Positions 45,689 to 58,366 are shown, counted from the stretch's first letter. The stretch: 64,000 nt of DNA from Flammula alnicola (GCA_015499995.1 JADNRV010000004.1:310001-374000); one strand, 5' to 3'. Notes: generated by a model from the letters alone, not told the origin. Numbers and translations: made by a program.

Positions 45689-48300
45689 CTATACAGGTGC
45701 GGCATATACTGTCGTAAGGTCTTTGGCCTCGTCGTCTTCTGACACCGAGAAGCCATCGTTGGATGCCGTATCCCAACCGATGATAGAATCCCCTGGGAAG
45801 ATACCTGCAGAATGCGGACACCGATTCAGATAACGAGAGTGCACTCGGAGAGAACGAAGGCACACCATGAAGTGTGCTCATACCAAACCACTTCTCAGCT
45901 TCTGGCGCACCCTCATGTTCGGCTGGCAGTATGGGTACAGGTGAAAGCTTATTGATGATATAATAGCACAGCATGGAGAGAGGAACACTGATAATCCATC
46001 CCTGTAGATAACGTGTCAAAAATAGACGAGGAACAAAGTGCGCGACTAGTACCATGCTATATATCCGTTGGGCGCCTATACTCATTTTATCGGGGATATA
46101 CGCGGCAACAAGGCCCTAAAGAAAAGTGCGCTGAGGATGTTGGTCTACGCCATGTTTGTTGGCAGAAGGGCTCACAGGGAAAATGACACAGAATGAAACA
46201 AACCAAGAGGCGAAGCCTCTCCAGTTGTACCCCTTAGAAGAGTACATATAGATACAGTCCTTTGCATAATCGTACATGGATGGGACATGGCTGAAGATCC
46301 ATCAGTAACTATGATAACCAAAGGTAAAGTAAGTGCTCACTAATTTCCCTTGCGAAGGATGAAATCGCCCCATTGGCAACCGAGCAATGCACCCATAAGA
46401 AAAGTGTAGCTCCCCAAGAATGTCAAGACTACAAAGAAGAGTCGGTGATTCTGCTGAAAAGACCTCGAATTTGGGTGATTTCTTACAGTCCTGAGCATTG
46501 TCCCTGAGACAGAAAACTGTTGAGTATAGTTGCGGTTGAGTGACATTATCGTTGACGTACAAAATCTGCCAAGGAAGGACGGGTAACGAAATGAGCGCTA
46601 TGACGACCTGGCCACGAACGATATCTGCAGAGTATTAAAACATGGCAGAGACATAAAAAATGGACGCGACGAACTGAAATATTCTATAAAGATGGGTTAA
46701 TTGGATGAAAAGGCTGAATAAATGAACCTGCCGTTTTACTCACTCGGACAAATGGCAGCAATATCGGCGCCGAAAGGGATTGAGTTGCAATAGATGTTGG
46801 TGACCATGACCGAGTAGAAAACACCTAGAGCGATCACGAAGCTATCCGGAAAAACAATTACTCAATCAATATCGAAAGTAGTAACAAAAACAACCTACCA
46901 TCCAAAGCGTGTTTTGGCGCTCCAATCCTCTGTGAGCAGAAGGTCAAGCTGGTCCCAAATGTTCCACTTTGCAACGCCTCCGTAGCGTGACTGAAGAGAA
47001 GCAGTGGAGACTATACTCAAGAATGCCATGGTCGACTTGGTGGTGAAAATAGTGAAACCTTGAGGCCAACCAGCTTGTTTGGGATTCTTCGCATAACGAG
47101 ACACGTCAGACTGATTGGTGATCATGGGCGCGGTGGTCGCAAGAACAGAGTTAATACTGCTCATGATGGCCCACCCCAGCGCAGAGCCAGAGATAGGTTT
47201 GGCCTGGAGGATGTTGAAGCCCTTGAATCCTTTAGGATCGCTCTGGCCAAGGGTGGTTGACCAGACTGATACACATGTAAGCGCAGGAAAAGGTGTTCTA
47301 AAGGGAGGCTCACCGAACATAGAGAAGAAGGCGATCCTGCGGAAATGGCTCTCGTGGTGAAAATGGGGCGAAGTTTAGACGGATGAACCAAGGTCAGCGG
47401 CAAGGCAATACCCCACGCGAGGAAATCTAGAAGGGAGGATGAGAATGTCATAACGCTACAATTTAAAGAACCGAACGTACAGCCAGAATAGTTTTCGCGT
47501 CGGTTCCAGCATTAGAAGGCATGCAGGATTCCAATCTTTGTACTTGTGGCCAAAGATGCAGATAAAGATGATGTTCATCATTTGCGCAGCGTAAAAGATT
47601 TGGATAGCGCTGGCGACATCAGGGTTGAACTCAAAGAGAAAGCAAAACACTTACTACCAAACCTAAGGGAATAAAGTGTCAAGAATGGGAGAAGACAGGG
47701 AAGAAAAATGCATACAATTCCGACCAGGCCTCGCATGCCGACGAACCATTTCGATCCAGAAACACCAAAGGTCGGACTAGCAATAAAGATCATGAGCAAA
47801 ATCCCAACATGTAATGAAAAGTCAAATACCGAATCATTGCTGGAAATCCAACATGATAATGGGCACCAAAAGATGCGTTAAGCCTTCAGATAGAGGGTAA
47901 AAATCTTCGGTAATAATGTAGAACGAAACTAACGCACACAGCTGCTACACCAAGGAGTGCACTTCCGATAAGAACTGGAGCTACTGTTTGCGTCACGGTA
48001 AGGCCTACGCTGACGAAGGAAGCTAAGAAAAGATAGTAAGCAAAATCCCAGCACCTATTCTTATTCGCCATACATCCCACATTCCACTAAGAATTGACGG
48101 TTAATTGAGCTGAGGGAGATCACGAGACACATGATACGTACCCAATTCGCGTCGAACGCCTGTCCAGCCCAGAGTGAGCTGTAGTTCCACCACGTCCAAT
48201 TACGCGCCTCGGGAGGGGTGGGGAGAAGATCTTCATTAGCCTCGTTGGCAGCGGACTCGAGAATGACCTTTTGCTTGCACCGTTGGATGAGAGTGGTCAT
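45689..48300 (-). CDS. NCS1 family nucleobase/allantoin permease
   Basis: Read from ATG 48300 (MTTLIQRCKQKVILESAANE) to TAG 45689-45691 (DDEAKDLTTVYAAPV). Blocks of NCS1 carriers: LLPTPPEARNWTWWNYSSLW, GQAFDANW, SFVSVGLTVTQTVAPVLIGS, FGAHYHVGFPAMIRY, FGVSGSKWFVGMRGLVGI, then further membrane segments in exons at 47456-47650, 46895-47320 (ALGWAIMSSINSVLATTAPM, NQSDVSRYAKNPKQAGWPQG) and 46302-46562. The NQSDVSRYAK block matches the conserved substrate-region helix of these proteins. Twelve spans are expected, about 550 residues. The WTWWNY start of TM1 fits the Fur branch (uracil, uridine, allantoin) better than the Fcy branch; allantoin is the preferred guess given the neighbour. Many introns; exon borders not all resolved. 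Confidence 0.8.
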
Positions 48301-50200
48301 CGTGGAAGTGGGAACCGGGACCACTTTGAAGACCAACAATACTCAGATATATAACTTCCACTAGCCCGAGGGAAGTCTAGCTCTTGTATGAGAGCAATAT
48401 AATATCTGTCGGCCCACTTTCCCGAGCATCTTGATACTCGACACGCTTGCAGACCGAACAGTTCAGATGTTCGTGGGTTCGTAAAAAGGAGCGAAGAAAA
48501 TCTTGATAGGGGATATTTGACACGGTACATCTGAAAGCAGGGCATCTTAAGTTTTAACTGCCAGTGGAAGCATTTCCGTGACCAAACTTACAGTATCAGA
48601 CATACATACCTTGTTGAAAGTATGTAAAAAAAAGTATTAGAGCGAACAGATAAGGATCTAAAAGTTCTTGTTACCCAACCCCTCATATTTGCGACATCCT
48701 GGTAGGATTTAACAGGGGGTTAAATTGATGTGAGATACGAAGCAGGAGCTGCCTACCTTTCAGGTCAGAGAAGGATATACTCCTTGCTAGATAGCATATT
48801 TGGCACAGATCATCACATGAACTTGACGAAACTAGTAGATGATACCCACGACAGACGAGAATAGATGAGAAGCAATGTCAGACGCGCCCTAGTAGTACGC
48901 CGATATGCTGGGAGAATTTGGCCGCCAAGGAGTGTATCCGCCGTCTGGGGTCGCTTCCGTTATTGGTTCCTATTAATGTCGTCATCGAGCGCTTGACTTT
49001 GAGAGCGAGCGTACAACCTATTGCGGAAGATGGGTAGTCTCGAGGAGAATGTAGGTTGCAGAAGCGCTGCAGGCGCATGCAAGATGTTGGCCCGAGCGCA
49101 ATTCACGACTAAATTCGTCACGTGGCTGCCCATTTACATAAAAGGGTCAAACGAGAATCGAGATACTACACCGCCAATTTGTCCGGGTGCCAAAATCAGC
49201 TTGATGGCCGGACCTCCGGTGACATCCAATATCAAGGTCCTGATGGTACGAGAATAATACTATTTAATCTTTATGTAAAAAGGTCGTTAGAGGCTTGAAA
49301 AGACATCTCCTTGACATGAATGAGGCCTTGAAATAATATCCCGCATTTTCGGCTGGAATCAGACCGTCGGTTGGTTCGAAATTCTTTAAGTCCATTCAGT
49401 CTCCGCTCCATGGCAAATTCAACGCAACGCAAACAAACCACAACGTTCATCTTTTCTTCCCTTCTTCCCTCATCATCGTGCTTCGCTCTCTTCCAGTCTC
49501 TCCCCCCCTATTTCGGCGCTCTTCACACTGCTGACGTGGCCTGTACATGTGCTATCCTGGTTCTGGGCTCAACGGGCTTTGACTGTCGTGTGGGCTTTGG
49601 CTTCTGTTCGTGAACTGGAGGCTTGGCTTGATCTCTGACGAGCTCTGACGGCACAGCTTGTATTCTACTCACCGTTTTTTTCTCATTGTTTACAGATATA
49701 TTCACATCAAGCTTCAGGGGAACGAGCGTTTGGCAGGGCAATGGAATTGGGAACAGGGAGGGCCGTGCCAGCAGCCGCTCATGATCATCGTAAGTCCATA
49801 CGTTTTCTATTAACATTTTCAGACTTGATTTTTTTCGTATGAAAGAGCTCGAAATGAGTACAACTAGCGGAGGGGATTTCGGGCCTGTCGCAACGACGCT
49901 GAACGTTGAACGGTGGAGGGACTGTGTAGCATCATGGCGCCGGGATTTTCGTAACACTACATTATTGGGCTGTACATACTTTACATAGGGAATACTACTG
50001 TTTTCTCCATCTCTCTTGCATTTGTGAACCATAAGGGGAGTGAGGAAAACTACCCAATATAAGGAAAAGGGCCTGCAGTGCCGCAGGGCGAGAATTCCCC
50101 CCTTGACGGCCAGACCTCAGAAAGACATCTTTGGAGATGTCTGCCGGAGGTCGCTCTTAAATAATCATTTGATCATGTCGTTTTTGTTCATCTGTACGAC
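48301..50200. other. Intergenic region upstream of the NCS1 permease
   Basis: No gene is supported. GATA cores lie near 48511 (TTGATAGG) and 48646 (CAGATAAG), 210-350 bases upstream of the permease start. A frame at 49371-49613 has no recognisable content. An imperfect hairpin lies at 50115-50157. A pyrimidine-rich stretch at 49440-49520 could be a promoter or 5' UTR for the plus-strand MYND gene. Confidence 0.45.
50115..50157. repeat. Two-part hairpin upstream of the MYND gene
   Basis: AGACATCT, a TTGG loop and AGATGTCT form a perfect 8-bp inner stem (about 50132-50151), and GACCTC ... GAGGTC forms an outer 6-bp stem with small bulges between. It lies about 45 bases before the first in-frame ATG of the MYND gene. 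Confidence 0.55.
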
Positions 50201-51206
50201 ATGACCGTGGGGGTGCCTGGTGGTTACGGAGCTGATCCTATTTTGGCATCCGAACAAAATGGCGGTGTAATAGCCTTTCAATTTGTTCACCGTAGGGATT
50301 TATTTCAACTACTACAACGACGACACCACGAATCGACCCTCATGTCCAGTTTGATTCTCACTGCTTTTGAATATGGCCCGTTGAGTTTGTTTTCTTGTCA
50401 AGAAGCCATGCTATCCGTCCTTTCGTACTAAGTAAACATGTCTTTGAACTCAGGAAGGAACGTCGGGTGGAAATAGAGCTTCGTCCTACTATTCCTGAAA
50501 ATATGCGCGGCAAAGTGGCCTTGATGGGGCCTTGGTCGCAATCACTTGTCATGTCGATGGGCACAGACCTCAAGCATACAAACTCGTGGACGTGCGAAAT
50601 CTGTGGTGCGTTGTCCCCTCGGGTCGGTATCCCGCCTAATGAAATGGCTATGCTGAAATGACATAGATAAACCCGCGAGAGAAACTAAATACGACGTCGC
50701 GTCGTGGATACACCTCTCAGAACCCAGACTAGTGCTCTATGTGAGTTTCTTGCGAAAATAAAATGTAGCTTTTCAATCTGATGTTTGCCCTTGAAAGATC
50801 CACCATCTCTGCGAAGCGGGGAACAACAAATGCCATCAAATTATCGTCGCCCAAAGCAGGCAAATGGGAGCTTTGAGTGGAGCAGGAATTCCACCTCAGA
50901 TGCCGCTGGACAAGCCAGCCGGAGTAGAATTTCCCCTTGCTGGAAGCTGCTGCAACTGTAAGAAAGACATCACTGCGAAGTCCAACTTGAGTCGTTGCGG
51001 GGGCTGCAAACTTGTAAGGTCAGATTGATATTCACTCTTGAAAGCATAATTATTTCTTTTCTGACGCATATATCCACTAGATATTGCAGGTACGAAACTT
51101 CATGTTCATCAGTCAACCTTGATTTCGAATATTGTACAGCACCGAATGTCAGACTAGCGACTGGACGAGACATAAGAAGGCTAGTTCACTATTTCTCCTT
51201 TCTTGA
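50201..51206 (+). CDS. MYND-type zinc finger protein
   Basis: From ATG 50201 (MTVGVPGGYGADPILASEQN). Joined exons read FEYGPLSLKERRVEIELRPT, IPENMRGKVALMGPWSQSLV, TNSWTCEICDKPARETKYDV, ASWIHLSEPRLVLYIHHLCE and PAGVEFPLAGSCCNCKKDIT, then a C-terminal MYND finger: CCNCKKD, RCGGCKLVRYC, TECQTSDWTRHK. The last MYND Cys is not present in the simplest reading (HKKASSLFLLS then TGA), so either a final intron was missed or the finger is cut short. A second Cys pair (CEIC, with a later C) could form another zinc site. Such proteins are common in Agaricomycetes; the finger suggests protein-protein contact. Whether an exon lies upstream of 50201 is open. Confidence 0.6.
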
Positions 51207-51335
51207 ATTGTACAGACTTGCTTACGCTCCAGCTCTTAGATTTGCAAGACTGTCAAGAGTGTTAAGTGGGTCAATTGGGATTAGGAATATGCTACATACC
51301 AATAATATATATGTGTGTGAACGGAGTCCGTAGGG

Positions 51336-54300
51336 TCAGACGCCGAGATGAATAAACGGAACTCTATAAGCCACCGGGACATTATTTTTCTTCATCCATA
51401 AGACTGCTTTGTGCAGTGCTTCGGCTGCCTCCGATGCATCAGCGTTTTCGATCCCGTTCCTCAGCAGATGTCTATACACCCTGGAGGTTGCCATTGCGGA
51501 AGCGCGATCATACACAGTCCACATCGTACCGACAACCGAGCGAACCCCAGCAAACTGCATCCCAGCGGAAAGATGTATACACTCATCCGGAAGATTGACG
51601 TCCCCAGCGGAGGTCAAACACGCGGACAGGAACGTGAATTGGACGCGCGACAGATCAAGGTCCATAAGCTTGGACAGCTTTAGCGCTCCATTTTGTAGGA
51701 AGAACGCGCTGTGAAACGGATATTCCTCGTCTTGATCGGCATGGCACGAGAAATGCAATGAGGTATGCCCGGGAAGTGATGACAAGACCTTATATACTGT
51801 TGCTTCCTCACCAATGATCGTCGTAAGGCTTTCTGGGCTCGCATCTTGACACAGTTTCTGTATCGATTGCACCTCCTTAATGACACCCGGAAGTGGGATG
51901 AATCCGGGGGTTTCAGGTTGGCCGACTGCCAAAAGCCGGAATGGTGCTGACGGTGACTTGGATGCCCTAACTAGAGAATGAATAGAAGGGATATACGAGG
52001 AGATTATTAACTCCGGAAGGCCTGGCTGCTCGCCCTCACAAGGGGAGGCAGCATGGATTGGGAGGAATGCGAGAGGTCCAGTAGGATACCACCAGACACG
52101 TTTGGCGTGCCCAGATGGCGCAGATGTTCCAAGATTGGGCGCGCTAATCCTTTCCATAAATTACGAAGAAGGAATCAAATATATCTCCTCGTATTCCGGC
52201 ATTTTGATCGCTGCAGAGGCAACATCGTCCATCCCTTGACGAAGGGCTTCGGCCCAGGCTTGAATTTCGTCTCCTGACATATCAGGAAGCGGGACGTGCT
52301 TCAGATGGATAGCTTGTTTTTTAACGCTAATGATGATGGCGTCACATCGAAGCCCGTGAGAATTCAGAATGATAATAGAGCCCTGCTTTAAAACAGCCAC
52401 CAAGTCGTTTTCTGCTGAGGAGCGTGCAGGGGAAAACATCACGCTGAGCTCGTCAAGATCGGATCGCAATGTTTCCCATCGTTTTGCAGCATTATGCAAT
52501 GCAGCGTCCTTGTAGACCTGGCTGAAGTCATCCGCGAATTCGGTTTGCCCCGCAATGTCCCTGGTCACTCTCTCCACGCCTCCGATCTCGACAAGTCTTC
52601 GCATTGCACGAGTCTGAAGCCCCTGAATCGACTGTAGGGTGTTCAGGAATTGCGGAGGAAGTTGGCGCAGACGTTCAGGAGGAACACCCTGCAGTATTTC
52701 CTCCATTTGTTGAGGACTCCTTAGGCCCGCGATCTGGTGGACTTCCCGGGAAAGATACTCTGACAGCATTTTGAATTCTTGCTGCCGCTTGTCTCCTCCA
52801 GGGAGCAAGTGCTCTGAGCGTAGTTGTAATGCCTGAGCCCACAGGATATTGCGTCCGCTTTCGAGGTATGAGACGGCTTTCGCAGGATCACCAGCGTCCA
52901 ACGCGTGGACCGCAGCTCGACTGGCGATGGCCGATTTTTGTGCAGCTAAGATTCGGTATTGGGTGGGCATACGATTTCCAGCCCAGGCTAAAGAAGGAAG
53001 AATACTCAGGGCAATTTCCAGCGCATCGACGACTCCTGCCGAGTCAGATAGCTCAGCGGCGTCAGCCCATTGAATGGCTGCATCCAATCGAATGGAAGGC
53101 CAGGTCGAGGACATGGCAACCGAGCAGAAATGGGCGATGGCGTCGTCGCGTTGCTTAGAGTAATTGGTATGCTGAAAGCTAGTCATTAACAGTTGTCCGA
53201 ACTCCAAGGCATACTGAAAGCGATAGGGAGAGCCTTCATGTGCCTTTTCAAAGGCTAACGATGCGTGAGGAATGGCAAGCTCGAGATCGTCATTGGACGT
53301 TGTCAAGCGGAAACGGCAGGTCATTGCCTTGGCTAGGTAGTTTTCGATATGAGACTCGAGATATGTGGGGCCGGAAAATGCTTTTCGTGCAGTAGAGATG
53401 AGTCGGATCCCGTTTTGTACTGTCGGAAGATCCTTGCGTGTTTCTCCGTCTACCGCCATGAGGTAACCTTGGATGGCTTCAGGAGGTACCCGCGTATGAC
53501 GTCCGAGACTCCCTTGTCTAGAGAGAGTGCAGATTGTATGGCGTCCAAAGCAGATTGAAGGTCGTCAAAGTCTTGCAAAGACTCATGACGGGCAAATAGA
53601 ACACGTGCGAGAGACGCTTTGTAGGGGGAAACAAGTGGGTGGGTAGGACTGAGAAGTGCGATCGCTTTCTGGAGGTTCGTGATGGCTTTATCGAGATCTC
53701 CAACGTCCAAGGTCATCTTGAACCGCTCTACCAATGCTAGCCCAAATAGGTGGCGGCCAGAGGCGGTGTCGGGATCATACTGTGGCTCCATAAATTCGCC
53801 AATCCCGCTACCTTTTCGCCCTAGGAATAGAGCTCTATCCAGGTCATCCAAATCCCCGCACTGTAAAAAACGCTCATAGTGTGCAAGACCAAGAGCAAAT
53901 AGAACTGGCGTTGAGTTATCGTCAGCTTCGGAGAGGGCCTGGAAATGTTCGATGGCGCTGTTTAAATCATCCAAATTTCCTGTGGCTGTATACTGGTCGA
54001 AGAGGCAGGCGCCGAGCTCCGTTCTCATGAATCCCTTAGCACGATCGGGGATTTCTGGCAAACCTTTGCAAGTTTCTCAGCAGGACTTCAATAGTGCAAT
54101 TGGAGCTGCCAATTTCTCGACGTCACCATCTCGCTGGACCAGCAGCCTCTGCCCGTACGCCCAACTCCTCACGATTGTCGGTATGTACTGATCGAAGGAA
54201 CCGGGATCGGGTACCTTCGCCAACGCTAGCAAAGTAGCGCTCACACCAGCTTCGAGATTCTTGTCGTCCCACTCGGCCTCATATAAATGTAGAATGTTGA

Positions 54301-55207
54301 GACCGAAAAAGCATTGAATGACTGAAAAACTGGGATCGTCTTCAGGAAGGGCTCGGAGATGACGGGCAATTTGTTGGAGAGCAGTTCTGATAAGGAGTGG
54401 GTTTGTTTGGTATAATCGCGTTGTGCTATTGAGCATTGAGTTTTTGATATCAAAGCCTGCTGGAGGAGTGTTTGGAATAGCACCGGCATTTGCATTCCGA
54501 GATCCCGGCGAGGGTGATGAGGAATCGACAGAGTCGGCCAAGGATTTAAGAATGGCAAGGTTCGGAAACGGTGAGCCTCCCTGTCGAGAGGACATACCAG
54601 GGTCTGGTATAGTCTGATCGCGACTGTTAGGATTTGTGATAGCGGCCTGAATTGCGTCTAGAGCACCGAAAGCTTGCCTGGCCATTCCAAAGAGATCGTT
54701 GACACCATCTTTCGCCATGACTGAGGGGTTATAGGTCACTCCGCTGGTTCGCGGACGGTCAGCCGGACGCAGGAAGTTAGGCAACGTTGCCGAAGGCACT
54801 TCTGTAGGTGGAACATGCTTTTCCTGCCAAAACATCAATTACCGAATAATCGTTCTAAGAAATGCAAGAGAACGCACCACCATCAAATCCATCATGTTGT
54901 TCATGGTGCTCTGTAGCCAACTAAGCATCGCCTCTGGAGTGGTGGTTCCTTCTCCTCCAGTAGATGGTGCAGCAGCCTGGTGTTGAGTGCGCTGTTCTGG
55001 GGTTCGTCCATTGTCGTCGATAACATCCGGTGCTTGAAGTCGGTTGAGGAGCACACGTAATGAAGCCAACCTCGGGTCCGGTGCTAACGGCGGAACTGGC
55101 GCAGCGCCTGTTGGATTGCTGGCTATCTCTTCCGAGGTTCTGAAGTTCAGGTCAGTTGCGCATAAGAATCCCAAGCTTGAAGTATGCACACCTTGGAGTC
55201 GTGACAT
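51336..55207 (-). pseudogene. TPR-CHAT protease-like protein, interrupted by stops and a frame change
   Basis: Reads from about 55207 (MSRLQGVHTSSLGFLCATDL) through an intron at about 54838-54880 into TPR-like helices (GNLDDLNSAIEHFQALSEAD, CGDLDDLDRALFLGRKG, VGDLDKAITNLQKAIALL, FDDLQSALDAIQSALSL), a linker, and a C-terminal CHAT domain at 51336-52157 (RVWWYPTGPLAFLPIHAAS, FRLLAVGQPETPG). His is in SLHFSCHAD (codon 51741-51743) and Cys in FTFLSACLTSAGDVNLPDE (codon 51618-51620). GMQFAGVRSVVGTMWTVYD follows. CHAT domains are caspase/separase-like peptidases. An in-frame TGA at 54077-54079, a frame change near 53465-53525 and an in-frame TAA at 52161-52163 cannot be removed by normal-length introns. 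Catalytic residues are kept, so decay is recent or the CHAT part may be expressed alone from the ATG at 52157. Confidence 0.7.
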
Positions 55208-56917
55208 CCTCGTTATTCTTGTGCGAACTTTCGTCAGCCTGAGGTGAACTCGTCATGAAAGATCAACTACTAGTATAAGAAGAAATGGCGTACAGTCAAC
55301 GTGGATTTGAAGGTCCTTATAGTCCGCAATTGAATTGAAGATTTTAATGAATGTCAGAGTCAGTCAGTCGACAGATGCCTGATGAGAGAAAAATAGTCTC
55401 AAGGTCGTATACAAGCTGGCAGCGCTGAACGATCCAAATATGGCAACAACTTGAATTACTCGGCGATTACATCCTAGAAGATCTTATGTAACGTTGAACA
55501 GATCGATTGTCATCTGTTGTATATGGTCTGTCAGGAGAGACTAAGAAGATCTGCAGAGGTGGCAAGGTTTTAGCTGGTATGTGAGCAACTAGCTCGATGT
55601 GAGCAACTAGCTCGATGTGAGCAACTAGCTCGACTGTTGAACGTTGAACATTGAACGTTGAACGTTAAAGTTTACACGGTGCAGATGAGAGGAATATGCC
55701 AGGAAATCCAGCAGTTGGTTGGCACGGTGCTTCTTGTGGGTCGTTAGAATACATATTCGGGAATGGCATCAATCCAGCGGAAAGATCTGATTCCTTACAT
55801 AGATTGCGACAGTCGCCGCCGGTTGTCATATGACTATATGACTACTATATGTGGTTGGGACATGCAAAATTTTGATGGTTCATTTATCCTGAGCCAGAAA
55901 CTTAAGATTATCCCTTAAGATTGCAAATATGGGTTCTCAAATGCAATTCACGTCTGCTATAAAAATCCCAAATTTTTTGAATGAGAAGTGGTATGGTCGG
56001 GCAATGACCGATTTTCGATGCCAAAAAACCAGTGATGCAAATGGCTGTCACGGCCGTGTCACTATGGGATCTTGATGCCTGTGACCGTCGCGCTCCCTGC
56101 CATTTTTGTCACGCCTTTTTGTGAAAGCTCGTATTCATGCACTTACGCTCAACGAATGTCTCTACAAATTAGTATACGAGGCCTTATCTGTAATTAAGAC
56201 ATGACTGTGCCAAATGAGCGGAGGTCAAGCAGTGTAGTACTAGCGTTCTGGAGCATCAAATACTTACACTACCCAAAAATCACACATTTTGTATCTCCTG
56301 CGCTGTTCACACCACCAACAAGTGATTCAAACATGTGAAGTGTCTTTAATATACTCTATATATATGCCTGAATTTTCCCGAAGGTCAGAATTGAAATATT
56401 GAGGGGACATGTCCGCAGAGCAAATTTTGCATGTCTGGTACCTTTGCATGTCCCAACCATATATAGTACTGAGCGGATACCTCAGTCTTTCTTATACACT
56501 CCATGGATGACAGGCTATATGTACCATGCATCAACATCAAAGGAAGCGTTTGTCGAGGTGTTTCAGGATATTTGGAGAGTCGTGGCAGTTTTGAAGCAAT
56601 GATTGTTGCTAATTTCGAGACGGTAAGCCTGACCTGAGTGAAGTTCAAATTTCGTGCTACTCCAAGCAAAATTTTGTCGATAATGAGGACAATATTTCGC
56701 ATCACGATCCACTTCAGAGCGTTGAACGTTGGGGTAGACGTTCGAATGTGGTGCTGTGTAGTTGGCAACTGGGTGGAGAAATCTGCCTCAGGCGTCATCC
56801 GGGTCTCCCCTGCAAGTTGGTTGACACGCCGATCATCTTTCAACATCAACAACCATCATCTATGGCATCTCTCATTCCTCCGCATTTCATCATCCAATCT
56901 TTACGAGGCGAGAAACT
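55208..56917. other. Intergenic region with a minisatellite
   Basis: No gene is supported. Contains the 18-bp minisatellite at 55581-55634 and the adjoining 9-10-bp GTTGAACGTT repeats. The minus-strand frame at 56385-56852 has no recognisable content. Confidence 0.5.
55581..55670. repeat. Minisatellite: 3 x GTGAGCAACTAGCTCGAT plus GTTGAACGTT repeats
   Basis: Three consecutive 18-base units (55581-55634) are followed by four or five copies of a GTTGAACGTT-like 8-10-base unit (55636-55670). Confidence 0.85.
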
Positions 56918-58366
56918 ATGGGCGGTGCCGCTCCTTCGAAGGTGTTCAGTCCTATTCGCGACCTCCCTAGCATGAAGGGTAAAGTTGTATTGATAACAGG
57001 GTCAAGGTGCGTCGCAAGCCAGATCTACAGGTGAAGCGCCAAGCTGATTTTCAATGAGCAGTAGCGGCATAGGTTTCGCGAGCTTGCAGCATCTTTCAAG
57101 GCTGGGTGCCAAGGTCTGTTTCTACAGCAAAATGTATCTAAATTACCAAGTAACCGACGATCGCGATCAAAGGTTTATATGGCTGTACCTGATGAAGAAC
57201 GAACACGGCAAGCTCTCGAACGCGTCGAAAAAGAGGGACGTGAACCTGGTCTTGGTGAAGTCATTTGGCATGAACTTGACCTCAAAGATCCGCGCGACGC
57301 CAAAGCCTCAGCACAGCGTTTCATGGAGAAGGAAACTAGGTTGGATATTTTGAGTTTGTGCTTTGCTTTTCTGCTTCTTGGCGTCCGGCGCTCATGCTGT
57401 CTCTTATCTTTAGTTAACAATGCAGCACTGTTCGCTTTAACTCCACTCATCTCCATGCAATGCCCTAAATGTCATCTAATGCCGTTAGGATCTCCGACCT
57501 CGGAAATCCTCAGACGAACGCCGACGGTGTGCAAGACAACATGGCCATAAAGTATTGAATATTTCCTACTTGAATATTTTTTCGTTTCTGATACCTTTCC
57601 CTTCAGTTACTTGGGCCCTTTTGTGTTTACGCGAACGCTACTTCCTCTCCTTGAATCGACTGCAGCAACTGGCGAAGACGTTCGGATAGTCAACGTGTGT
57701 TCACATTGCTTTTTCACTGGCACTAACCTGACTTGCTTGCTTATTATCGATTGGTTCTACAGGTTGGCTCAGATGGTCACAAAGATGTTTCCTACCTGGA
57801 TTACAGCTCCAAAGAAGCCTGGAACTATAAATTTCGACGGACGGTGCTCCCGACATTGGAGCGATATAGTGAGCTTGGTCATCACCGCATGTCCCGTCGT
57901 TAAACCTAACAGATACTCGCAGAATACTCAAAACTCGCGGTACATCTCTGGACGAACAATCTCGCCAAGGCTCTCACTGCAGAGAACTCCAGGGTGATGG
58001 TTCTGCTCGTGCACCCAGGTGCTATTCTCAGTGTGCGCCCCTTTTCTCTCTTAAAATTACACACCATTTCCTGGAACTGACAGGCGGTTCTTATTCTAGG
58101 ACGGCGCCATCCGGTCTCTAAAAACAATGCCATTCCCTGCCTTCTGGATCTGGCTCTTGCGCACCATGATGTACCCGCAGGAACGGGGTGCGTTCACTTC
58201 CGTGTTTGCGGCATGTGCTCCTCGAGATAACCCAGAAATATCTCATGGCGCGTATATCTTTCCGCCTAATGTCGCCAAGGTCCAAGCGCCGGCCGCGTTG
58301 GATGAAGGAAGGCAAAAGCAGTTGTTCGAGGTTACGGAAGCATTGTTGAAGAGCAGTGGTGTGTAG
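56918..58366 (+). CDS. Short-chain dehydrogenase/reductase
   Basis: NAD(P)-dependent oxidoreductase of the retinol-dehydrogenase-like group. Start MGGAAPSKVFSPIRDLPSMK, then KVVLITGSSSGIGFASLQHL (TGxxxGIG cofactor motif), RQALERVEKEGREPGLGEVI, RLDILINNAALFALTP (NNAA), QTNADGVQDNMAINYLGPFV, FTRTLLPLLEST, VGSDGHKDVSYLDYSSKEAW, ERYKYSKLAVHLWTNNLAKA (YxxxK catalytic pair across a splice), SRVMVLLVHPG and DGAIRSLKTMPFPAFWIWLL, ending SSGV and TAG at 58364-58366. About 320 residues. The junction between LFALTP and QTNADG (about 57450-57510) needs a frame change with no good GT-AG intron; a GC-AG intron or a small indel is possible. Substrate unknown. Confidence 0.78.

Noticed and set aside
51336..55207. 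A CRISPR-type (gRAMP/Craspase) system around the TPR-CHAT gene
   Set aside because: There is no Cas-like protein or repeat array in the window; fungal TPR-CHAT proteins stand alone.
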